From Zymomonas sp. (GTDB lineage Bacteria; Pseudomonadota; Alphaproteobacteria; Sphingomonadales; Sphingomonadaceae): a stretch of 5,219 nt of DNA. Below, in pieces: positions 1 through 5,219 of the stretch. Position numbers and translations under genes: made by a program. Numbering within the stretch: position 1 is the stretch's first letter; each line of letters begins with the position of its first letter. The notes below the pieces were generated by a model. It ran no database searches and was not told the DNA's origin. It was given only the letters and a program-made list of their open reading frames with translations. The stretch lies in assembly GCA_027489105.1 (NCBI GenBank), contig JAIYAJ010000213.1, forward strand, positions 1 to 5,219, written 5' to 3'.

Positions 1-1971
1 GTGCTGCGCGGCCCGCAGGGTACATTGTTCGGTCGTAACGCCACCAGCGGCGCGATCAGTCTCGTGAGCGCGGACCCGACCGGCGAGTTCGAGGTTCGCG
101 GCAACGTTTCCTACGGCAATTACGACCAGATCCGCAGCAAGGTCGTCGTCAACCTGCCCGCCTTCGGCCCCTTCTCGGTCAAGTTCGCCTATCTCCATGA
201 CGAGATCGCGGGCGACTACACCAACCTGCTCGGCGGCAGGACGCTCAACATGTCGCTGCGCGATCCGAAGTTTGGCACCCAGACCTTCGCCAACAAGCTT
301 GGCGGCCGTAACATCGACGGCGGGCAGCTGGCGATCCGCGGCGAGTTCGGCAACCTGACCGCCGACTATCGCTTCGATTACACCGACTCGCGCACGGTGG
401 GCCGTGCGATGCAGAGCTTCGGCGTGATCCCCGATCAGTCGGGCGCGCTGCTGCAGCCGATCGTCAACCTCCAGCCCTTCTTCGGCGGCATCACCAACCT
501 TTCGCCGAACGCGCGGCTCAAGTCGGTCGCCAACGCGACCAGCGCGGAGCATGTCGTTACGCAGGGTCACAGCTTGACGCTGGCAGTCAAGCCGAACGAT
601 CTCGTCACACTGAAGAGCATCACCGCCTATCGCAAATTCAAGCAGGATCCGAACGTGTACGACCTCGCCGCCAGCGGCGGTCTGCGGTTCACCTTCGGCC
701 AATTGGGTGCGCTCATTACGCCGGGCCTCACGCCTGCGCAGATCCAGGGAGCGCTCTTCAACCCCGCCAATCTTCCCGGCCCGAACGACTATTTCTTCTC
801 GCTGCTCACCTCGCGTGACACCAGCCAGAAGCAGTTCAGCCAGGAGTTCCAGATCCAGCTGGACGGCGAGAACTATGAGCTGACGGCGGGTGCCTTCTAC
901 TTCCACGAGCGGTCGCCCGCGACCGACGTGCTGGGCATTCTGTCGCCGACCCCCAATGGCACGGTCGTCCCGAGCCCGCTCGATGCGGTCTTCGGCAGCG
1001 GCCTGACCGATACGTTGTCGATCAACGACTCGATCGCCGGTTACGGCCAGCTGACCGTTCATCTGGGCGATCGGATCGATATCACCGGTGGTCTCCGCTA
1101 CACGATCGACGATCGCAAGCTGAACATCAACGCGATCTCCAACGCCCAGGGCGGCGCGCTCGGCGTCGGCAAATATTCGGTGTCGTTCAACAAGCTGAAC
1201 TATACCGGCATCGTCACCTGGCGGCCGACCGACGACTCCACCGTCTACGGCAAGATCTCGAGCGGCTATGTCGCAGGCGGCATTCTCAGCGGCATTCCGT
1301 ACAAGCCGGAATCGCTGGTCGCCTACGAGCTGGGCGCCAAGACGCAGATGTTCGACAACCGCGTCCGTCTGAATGCCGCCGCCTTCTACAGCGACTATAA
1401 GGACCTGCAGACGCAGAACTTCATCAATGGCCGCCAGTTCTTCGACAATGCGGGCAAGGCGAAGATCAAGGGCTTCGAGATCGAGGCCGACGTCATCCCG
1501 GTTCGCGGCCTCGTGCTCAGCGGCAACATCGGTTACGCCGACCTCGAGTACAAGACGTTCATCCTGAACGGCGTGGACGTCGCCAGCGTGGCGCGGACCC
1601 CCTATAACTCGAGGTGGACCGGACGGATTTCAGCGCAATATGATGCGCCTGAATTCTCGAACGGCAGCCACCTCCAGGCGCGTGTCGAAGGCCGCTATCG
1701 GAGCAGCTATTTCCTCACGGCCACCCCGTTCCGGAACCTGACCGGACAGGTCGTGCTGGAGAATGAGAACAAGCAGCCCGGCTACTGGCTCGTCGACGGC
1801 CGCGTCGGCCTGATGAACGTGCCCATCGGCAGTTCGAGCTTCTCGGTTTCGGCCTTCGGTCAGAACCTGCTCGACAAGCAATATGTGTCCTTCGGTGCAC
1901 CGGTGCTGTCGCTGGTGGGCACCTATGATCGCGGTCGCACCTACGGCGTCGAATTGGGCTTCGCCTTCTAA
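1..1971 (+). CDS. TonB-dependent outer-membrane receptor, 5'-truncated by the window edge
   Basis: This is the C-terminal 656 residues of a TonB-dependent receptor, an outer-membrane beta-barrel that uses proton-motive force through TonB-ExbB-ExbD to import scarce or bulky ligands. It opens inside the plug domain: residues 1-25 carry the family signature LRGPQGTLFGRNA followed by SGAIS. The first codon, GTG, is therefore an internal Val and not the start. The signal peptide, TonB box and early plug lie upstream, roughly 100-150 residues judging from the usual family size. The rest shows alternating amphipathic strands typical of the 22-strand barrel, with the segment QFSQEFQIQ near residue 280, a NLLDKQY motif near residue 625, and a terminal YGVELGFAF. 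The final Phe fits the BAM-recognition signal of outer-membrane proteins. Similar receptors are abundant in sphingomonads, often beside catabolic genes. The ligand (siderophore, glycan, terpenoid, aromatic) cannot be told from sequence. Coupling to two SDR genes favours an organic substrate over iron, which is inference. Confidence 0.93.
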   Translation: MLRGPQGTLFGRNATSGAISLVSADPTGEFEVRGNVSYGNYDQIRSKVVVNLPAFGPFSVKFAYLHDEIAGDYTNLLGGRTLNMSLRDPKFGTQTFANKLGGRNIDGGQLAIRGEFGNLTADYRFDYTDSRTVGRAMQSFGVIPDQSGALLQPIVNLQPFFGGITNLSPNARLKSVANATSAEHVVTQGHSLTLAVKPNDLVTLKSITAYRKFKQDPNVYDLAASGGLRFTFGQLGALITPGLTPAQIQGALFNPANLPGPNDYFFSLLTSRDTSQKQFSQEFQIQLDGENYELTAGAFYFHERSPATDVLGILSPTPNGTVVPSPLDAVFGSGLTDTLSINDSIAGYGQLTVHLGDRIDITGGLRYTIDDRKLNINAISNAQGGALGVGKYSVSFNKLNYTGIVTWRPTDDSTVYGKISSGYVAGGILSGIPYKPESLVAYELGAKTQMFDNRVRLNAAAFYSDYKDLQTQNFINGRQFFDNAGKAKIKGFEIEADVIPVRGLVLSGNIGYADLEYKTFILNGVDVASVARTPYNSRWTGRISAQYDAPEFSNGSHLQARVEGRYRSSYFLTATPFRNLTGQVVLENENKQPGYWLVDGRVGLMNVPIGSSSFSVSAFGQNLLDKQYVSFGAPVLSLVGTYDRGRTYGVELGFAF

Positions 1972-1972
1972 G

Positions 1973-2872
1973 ATGCTGCAACCGCAGCTTTCCGGTCGTG
2001 TCGCGCTGGTCACTGGTGCCAGCCGCGGCATCGGCCGGGCGGTCGCACAAAGGCTGGCGTCGGCCGGCGCGACGGTGGTCGTCACCGCGCGCTCGGTCGG
2101 CGCCCCAGCCGTTCAGAAGCGGTTCGGGGCAGACCAGCAGGTCGACGGGACGCTGAACGAGACCCTTGCCCTCATCGAGGCAGCCGGGGGCCATGCGATC
2201 GCGCTGGCAGCCGACCTGGAGGATGAATCCCAACGGAATGCGCTGATCGAACGGACGATCGCGGCAGCCGGCGGGATCGACATCCTCATCAACAATGCGG
2301 GATTCGCCGACTATGCCCGCGTCGACGCGATGAGCGACGACACCTTCCGACGGACCTTCGTCCATTATCTCGAAGCCCCCTTCGTGCTCAGCCGCGCGGC
2401 GATCCCGGCGATGAAGGCCGCGGGCGCGGGCTGGATCGTCAATATCGGCTCGGTCACGGCGATGCCGCCGCTCAGGCCCTATGCCGATTATGCGAAGGCC
2501 GGCGGGGACACCGTCTATGCCGCGACCAAGGCCGCGCTGAACCGATTCAGCCAGGGGCTGGCCGCCGAGCTTCTCGACTGGAACATAGCGGTCAATGTGG
2601 TCGCGCCGTCGACGGCGATCCGCACGCCCGGTGCCGACCAGTTGATCCCGAGCGATTATCCCACCGAAGACGTCGCCTATATTGCCACGACCGTCCTCGA
2701 CATGTGCCACCTGGCGGCCAGCGAGCGGACCGGCAAGATCGCCTATTCGATGCAATGGCCGCACGACCAGCGGCTCGATGTTCGCACGCTGGATGGCCGC
2801 GATAGCCTGCCTCCGGCGCAACCGCCGGCATGGTCGCACCCGGCGATCATCGGCATGGCGGAATGGGCATGA
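1973..2872 (+). CDS. SDR family NAD(P)-dependent oxidoreductase, extended type
   Basis: This 299-residue protein is a cytoplasmic short-chain dehydrogenase/reductase with a Rossmann fold. Visible motifs are TGASRGIG at residues 14-21 (cofactor loop), D81 at the end of the adenine-binding region, NNAG at 107-110, catalytic S160, and Y182-A-A-T-K186. Arg40 near the end of the second strand, with no acidic residue there, hints at NADP(H) use. The ATG at 1973 is chosen because it puts the first beta strand at residues 10-14, as in the family. Upstream in-frame starts would only add out-of-frame receptor sequence. No good Shine-Dalgarno precedes it, and the receptor stop is 1 nt away, so translation is probably coupled. 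It is longer than classical SDRs (about 250 residues), with extra sequence at about 42-65 and a C-terminal tail. Two oddities stand out: Ser160 to Tyr182 spans 22 residues instead of about 13, and the usual tetrad Asn position reads Tyr132. The protein resembles HSDL2-like SDRs only loosely. The substrate is unknown. Confidence 0.9.
   Translation: MLQPQLSGRVALVTGASRGIGRAVAQRLASAGATVVVTARSVGAPAVQKRFGADQQVDGTLNETLALIEAAGGHAIALAADLEDESQRNALIERTIAAAGGIDILINNAGFADYARVDAMSDDTFRRTFVHYLEAPFVLSRAAIPAMKAAGAGWIVNIGSVTAMPPLRPYADYAKAGGDTVYAATKAALNRFSQGLAAELLDWNIAVNVVAPSTAIRTPGADQLIPSDYPTEDVAYIATTVLDMCHLAASERTGKIAYSMQWPHDQRLDVRTLDGRDSLPPAQPPAWSHPAIIGMAEWA
2857..2862 (+). promoter_or_regulatory. Ribosome binding site deciding the start of the second SDR
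   Basis: GGCGGA lies 6 nt before the ATG at 2869, inside the end of the upstream SDR gene. This supports 2869 over the in-frame ATGs at 2830 and 2863. The adjacent ATG at 2872 (spacing 9 nt) remains possible and would shorten the product by one residue. Confidence 0.5.
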
Positions 2873-3630
2873 TGCGAAGGCTGGAAGGCAAGGTTGCGAT
2901 CGTCGCGGGTGCGGGCGGAATCGGAACCGCGACCGCCTTGCGGCTGGCGCAGGAAGGTGCCGGCGTGTTGCTGGGCGACCTCGACGGCGATGCCGCCCGC
3001 GCCGATGCGGAAGCGATGGCCGCCGATGGCCACAAGGTGATCGGCATGGCCTATGATCAGGCCGACGATGCCTCGGTCGCCGCGCTCGTCGCCAGGGCGG
3101 TCGAGCATTTCGGCTGGCTCGACTTCATGCATGCGAACGCCGCGAACATGAAGGCGATCCGCGAGGATGGCGATGCCATCACCCTGTCGCTCGAAACCTT
3201 CGACGATACGGTGGCGGTCAACATGCGCGGCGTGCTGTCCTGCGCGCGCCACGCCCTTCCCCATCTCGTCGCCAATCGCGGCGCCTTCGTCGTCACATCC
3301 TCCTCGGCGGCGCATATGGGCGAGCCCGAGCGGGTCGCCTACGCAATGACCAAGGCAGCGGTGAACGCGCTCGTCCGCCACATCGCCAGCCGCTGGGGCA
3401 AGGAAGGCGTGCGCGCCAATGCGATCGCGCCCGGCATGGTGATGACCGCCCAGATCAAGCAGAATATGCCCGTCGAATTTCAGCAGCAGGTTCTTGCCGC
3501 GCACCGCCACTGGCGTCTGGGCGAGAGCGAGGACATCGCCGCGATGGTCGCGATGCTCTTTTCGCCCGACGGCGAATGGATCAACGGCCAGGTGCTCGCG
3601 GTCGACGGCGGCGCCTCGATCCGGCCCTGA
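2869..3630 (+). CDS. SDR family oxidoreductase, classical type with atypical cofactor loop
   Basis: This 253-residue protein has the length of a classical SDR. The start at 2869 overlaps the upstream stop as ATGA and follows a GGCGGA ribosome site, so the two SDRs are translationally coupled. Catalytic residues are in place: N118 in AVNMRG, S145, and Y158-A-M-T-K162, followed by the family pattern VRANAIAPGM (residues 181-190) and the C-terminal INGQVLAVDGG (238-248). D37 after the second strand suggests a preference for NAD(H). Two motifs depart from the consensus. The glycine-rich loop reads AGAGGIG (13-19), one residue shorter than TGxxxGxG and without the Thr. The NNAG motif is replaced by HANAA (88-92). 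Such variation occurs in SDRs, so the protein is probably active, but the cofactor-loop geometry should differ. It probably carries out an alcohol/ketone interconversion on the same compound as its neighbour, which is inference. The substrate is not recognisable. Confidence 0.92.
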   Translation: MMRRLEGKVAIVAGAGGIGTATALRLAQEGAGVLLGDLDGDAARADAEAMAADGHKVIGMAYDQADDASVAALVARAVEHFGWLDFMHANAANMKAIREDGDAITLSLETFDDTVAVNMRGVLSCARHALPHLVANRGAFVVTSSSAAHMGEPERVAYAMTKAAVNALVRHIASRWGKEGVRANAIAPGMVMTAQIKQNMPVEFQQQVLAAHRHWRLGESEDIAAMVAMLFSPDGEWINGQVLAVDGGASIRP

Positions 3631-3663
3631 AGGCCGACCCGGCCGGGAGTCAATCAGCGAGGG

Positions 3664-4092
3664 TCAGTCGCCCGGCCCCAGCACGGTCGGATCACCGATA
3701 TGCATCGACCAGGCGACGTCGCGGCGCACGATCTTCCACGCGCCGTCGATCCGGCGCCAGCGGTCGACATAGTCGCCATGGGTGTCGAAGATCCGGTCTG
3801 CCCGCTCGCGCCGCCCCTGATGTCGCGCCTGGACATAGGTGCGGCTCAGATAGCCCTCGCCGTCGGGTTCGATCGCGATGCTGCCGAGCAGATGCTGCGA
3901 CGGCCCGCATCCATCCAGAAAGGCACGAAACTGCTCGCGCATCGCTTCGATTCCGCCTTGTTCCCGGCCATCCCCATAATGGAAACGGACCTCGTCCGCG
4001 AAGACTTCGCCGACCGAGTCCCAGGCGCGCGAGTCGAGGATGCGGGCGAATCGCGCCAGCTGATTGCGGATCGCCTCGCGCTCATTTTCCAT
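3664..4092 (-). CDS. SnoaL-like / NTF2-like cone-fold protein (nuclear transport factor 2 superfamily)
   Basis: This 142-residue protein begins at 4092 on the minus strand, where GGAG lies 6 nt upstream. A start 11 codons further out exists but lacks such a site. The layout is that of the SnoaL-like alpha+beta cone: an N-terminal helix with LDSRAWDSVGEVFADEV (residues 19-35), a central QHLLGSIAIE strand (66-75), and the closing DRWRRIDGAWKIVRRDVAW region (110-128). The fold includes polyketide cyclases, ketosteroid isomerase, scytalone dehydratase and the sphingomonad dehydrochlorinase LinA. D20 and H67 sit where the Asp/His dyad of LinA-type lyases lies, so a lyase, isomerase or dehydratase role is plausible. 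Many family members have no known function. The predicted location is cytoplasmic, with no signal peptide or membrane segment. The gene converges on the SDR operon, 33 nt between stops, and diverges from the COQ4-like gene. It therefore needs its own promoter. Confidence 0.87.
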   Translation of the reverse strand: MENEREAIRNQLARFARILDSRAWDSVGEVFADEVRFHYGDGREQGGIEAMREQFRAFLDGCGPSQHLLGSIAIEPDGEGYLSRTYVQARHQGRRERADRIFDTHGDYVDRWRRIDGAWKIVRRDVAWSMHIGDPTVLGPGD

Positions 4093-4098
4093 ATTTCG

Positions 4099-4102
4099 CT
4101 CC
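4099..4102 (-). promoter_or_regulatory. Ribosome binding site of the SnoaL-like gene
   Basis: GGAG on the minus strand lies 6 nt before the ATG at 4092. This is what decides between that start and the upstream in-frame ATG at 4125, which would give 11 extra polar residues. Confidence 0.6.
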
Positions 4103-4192
4103 GAATCACCCTCTCTGCTACGCAAAAGCTAAGGACAATCGTCCCGGACTGCCATCTTCCCGGCGCATTTCCCTTGCCGCATCGATATAAGT

Positions 4193-4211
4193 GAAATAGG
4201 TTCCGAAATAG
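4193..4211 (+). repeat. Short direct repeat GAAATAG, two copies
   Basis: GAAATAG occurs at 4193-4199 and again at 4205-4211, start to start 12 nt, separated by GTTCC. The copies lie 54-72 nt before the COQ4-like start codon. Their near-one-turn spacing and promoter-proximal position make a regulator-binding site conceivable, but two 7-mers can also arise by chance. Confidence 0.3.
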
Positions 4212-4232
4212 CTTTATGCCAACGGAGAGGCT

Positions 4233-4246
4233 GCCCCGCGAGGGGC
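4233..4246 (+). other. Small hairpin with GNRA tetraloop in the 5' leader of the COQ4-like gene
   Basis: GCCCC (4233-4237), loop GCGA, GGGGC (4242-4246) form a perfect 5-bp GC stem with a GNRA-class tetraloop. It ends 6 nt before the AGGAG ribosome site. No T-tract follows, so it is not a terminator. It could stabilise the leader or influence ribosome access. No known riboswitch is recognised. Confidence 0.35.
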
Positions 4247-4252
4247 TCAAGC

Positions 4253-4257
4253 AGGAG
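4253..4257 (+). promoter_or_regulatory. Ribosome binding site of the COQ4-like gene
   Basis: AGGAG lies 7 nt before the ATG at 4265. It is the best Shine-Dalgarno match in the window and fixes the start of the COQ4-like gene. Confidence 0.75.
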
Positions 4258-4264
4258 AGCGGAC

Positions 4265-5158
4265 ATGGAAGACAATATCGCAGCGAAAGTGAGCGACGCC
4301 GACTTCGCCTATTATAATGGCAGCGGCCCGCAGATCACGACGCAGAGCTCGACGCTGATCAGTTCGTCGCCCTATCTCAACCATGCGGAGCTCCGCACGC
4401 TGATCGCGCAGGAAATGCTGCGCCGAAACGGCCCCGAGCTGCCCAACACCGCCTATATCCCCAACGTCGTCAAGATCCTGATGGAGCTTGAGAACTGGCC
4501 GCGCATCTTCCAGCTGTTCGAGGAAGAGAAGGCGCGCCTGCCCGAGTTCAAGGCCTGGCTCGAGGGCCGCAAGATTTCGCTGTTCACGATGGACGAGCTC
4601 AAGGATCCGAAGCCCGGCACGCTGCGCTCGGTGATCCACGACTTCGTGGTCAACAGCGGCTACAATATGGATCACTTCTATCAGGGAATGGAAATCAAGA
4701 CCGATTTCGATTTCTACATGAAGGAGCGGACCCACACCCACGACATCGAGCATATGATCACCGGGTTCGAGACGAACCACGCCGGTGAGATCGCGCTGCT
4801 CGCCGCCAACTCACGCGCGCTCTACAAATATTTTACGCCGGAACTCGCCGCCTTCTTCAATCGGGTCAGCACCTATCTGAAGGCGAAGACGACGATGAAG
4901 AGCGGCCTCTTCTATCCGGAGGCCTTCAAGGTCGAGCTCGACGCCGAGAACATCGGCACCGCCCAGGGCCGCGCCTGGAAGCATCCGCTTTTCCTGATCC
5001 CCTTCCGCGACTATCTCGACTGGCAGGTGCAGGACATCCGCGAGGAATATGGCATCACCAACCCGCCGCCCCCCGGCGAGTGGGCCTGGACGACCGCCGT
5101 CAGCGAAGATCCGCGCGGCGCCAATGACGACCACGCGATGGCCACCGCCGCCGAATAA
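4265..5158 (+). CDS. COQ4-family protein (ubiquinone-biosynthesis COQ4-like)
   Basis: This 297-residue protein carries the COQ4 metal-binding signature HDxxHx11E exactly: H159, D160, H163 and E175, followed by GEIALL as in canonical members. The preceding segment (about 40-150) is helical, as in the family, and the C-terminal segment with DYLDWQVQDIREEYGI (249-264) matches the usual COQ4 ending. COQ4 proteins bind a divalent metal and a long isoprenoid-type ligand. The eukaryotic protein supports coenzyme Q assembly and oxidative decarboxylation at ring carbon C1. Here the protein is somewhat longer than typical (about 220-270 residues), with extra N-terminal residues and a Pro/Ala-rich tail after residue 266. 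No signal peptide or transmembrane helix is seen. A strong AGGAG fixes the start. The gene is monocistronic, with its own leader and a terminator just downstream. It may be the ubiquinone-pathway protein itself, or a paralogue acting on another quinone-like or prenylated compound. The neighbourhood, with no other ubiquinone gene visible, leans to the latter, but weakly. Confidence 0.88.
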   Translation: MEDNIAAKVSDADFAYYNGSGPQITTQSSTLISSSPYLNHAELRTLIAQEMLRRNGPELPNTAYIPNVVKILMELENWPRIFQLFEEEKARLPEFKAWLEGRKISLFTMDELKDPKPGTLRSVIHDFVVNSGYNMDHFYQGMEIKTDFDFYMKERTHTHDIEHMITGFETNHAGEIALLAANSRALYKYFTPELAAFFNRVSTYLKAKTTMKSGLFYPEAFKVELDAENIGTAQGRAWKHPLFLIPFRDYLDWQVQDIREEYGITNPPPPGEWAWTTAVSEDPRGANDDHAMATAAE

Positions 5159-5183
5159 TCGTCGATCCGATTTTCGTCAGGGA

Positions 5184-5216
5184 GGGCGTCGCCGGGCAAT
5201 CGGCGGCGCCCTTTCT
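5184..5216 (+). terminator. Rho-independent terminator after the COQ4-like gene
   Basis: An 11-bp GC-rich stem (5184-5194 pairing with 5201-5211, with one G-U wobble) closes a 6-nt loop, GGCAAT. It is followed by TTTCT. It lies 25 nt beyond the stop codon of the COQ4-like gene, so that transcript should end here. The T-tract is short and interrupted, but the stem is very stable. Confidence 0.8.
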
Positions 5217-5219
5217 GCA

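Larger units (their letters stand above)
4093..4264. promoter_or_regulatory. Divergent intergenic region presumed to hold two promoters
   Basis: This 172-nt gap separates the start codons of the SnoaL-like gene (minus) and the COQ4-like gene (plus), so it should hold promoters for both. It is more A+T-rich than the surrounding genes. A TTGCCG at 4174-4179 could be a -35 element for the plus-strand gene, but the matching -10 at 17-nt spacing (TAGGTT, 4197-4202) is poor. On the minus strand TTGTCC (complement of 4129-4134) has no good partner. No specific promoter is asserted. The region also holds a short direct repeat and a small hairpin, listed separately. Confidence 0.5.

Noticed and set aside
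1..3. GTG at position 1 as a start codon for the receptor
   Set aside because: It encodes the Val that precedes LRGPQGTLFG inside the plug domain. The true start lies upstream of the window.
1925..1972. Upstream in-frame ATG for the first SDR at 1925
   Set aside because: It would add 16 residues read out of frame from the receptor's last strand, and the SDR fold begins properly from the ATG at 1973.
1715..2839. Long minus-strand open frame (374 codons) across the receptor-SDR junction
   Set aside because: It lies opposite two clearly recognisable genes, is Arg-rich and low in recognisable motifs, and is what GC-rich codon use produces on the opposite strand.
2743..3510. Minus-strand open frame (255 codons) opposite the second SDR
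   Set aside because: The product is His/Gly/Arg-rich with no domain pattern, while the plus strand encodes a full SDR with catalytic motifs.
3700..4194. Plus-strand open frame (164 codons) opposite the SnoaL-like gene
   Set aside because: The minus-strand frame encodes a coherent SnoaL-like protein with a ribosome site. This one has no motif and no ribosome site seen.
4179..4204. GGAAC-type EcfG stress promoter on the minus strand (complement of GTTCC at 4200-4204)
   Set aside because: No CGTT-like -10 element is found 16-17 nt downstream on that strand.
4216..4317. Possible 33-codon upstream open frame beginning in the COQ4-like leader and overlapping its start
   Set aside because: No Shine-Dalgarno precedes the ATG at 4216, and the product is Arg/Glu-rich and nondescript. 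It is not supported as a leader peptide.
4247..4780. Minus-strand open frame (177 codons) opposite the start of the COQ4-like gene
   Set aside because: The plus-strand frame has the COQ4 motif and a strong ribosome site. The antisense product shows no recognisable domain.

Overview
The window looks like an alphaproteobacterial chromosome segment, most likely from a sphingomonad (Sphingomonas, Sphingobium, Novosphingobium or a relative). The reasons are the high G+C with GC-rich third codon positions, a TonB-dependent receptor of the type those bacteria carry in large numbers, and a bacterial COQ4-family protein. The genus cannot be fixed from this sequence.

Layout. A 5'-truncated TonB-dependent outer-membrane receptor gene (1-1971) is followed on the same strand by two short-chain dehydrogenase/reductase (SDR) genes (1973-2872 and 2869-3630). 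The junctions are a 1-nt gap and an ATGA overlap, so the three genes look like one translationally coupled transcript. Converging on it, 33 nt beyond the second SDR stop, is a minus-strand gene for a SnoaL/NTF2-like protein (3664-4092). A 172-nt divergent intergenic region (4093-4264) separates that gene from a plus-strand COQ4-family gene (4265-5158) with an intact HDxxHx11E metal-binding motif. The COQ4-like gene is followed by a strong intrinsic terminator (5184-5216).

How the genes may work together (inference). The receptor would import a scarce, bulky or hydrophobic compound. The two SDRs would oxidise or reduce hydroxyl or keto groups on it. The SnoaL-like protein, which keeps a plausible Asp/His dyad, could isomerise, dehydrate, eliminate or cyclise an intermediate. 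The COQ4-like protein could act on a quinone-like or prenylated ring, or be a ubiquinone-biosynthesis protein that happens to lie next door. The substrate cannot be named. There are no RNA genes, CRISPR arrays, insertion sequences or phage features. The only gene-free stretches are the 33-nt convergent gap, the 172-nt divergent gap and the last 61 nt, and no stretch longer than 300 nt lacks a gene.

The points most worth checking are the COQ4 paralogue beside catabolic-type genes, the lengthened active-site loop and lost tetrad Asn in the first SDR, the shortened glycine loop and lost NNAG motif in the second SDR, and the LinA-like dyad in the SnoaL-like protein.
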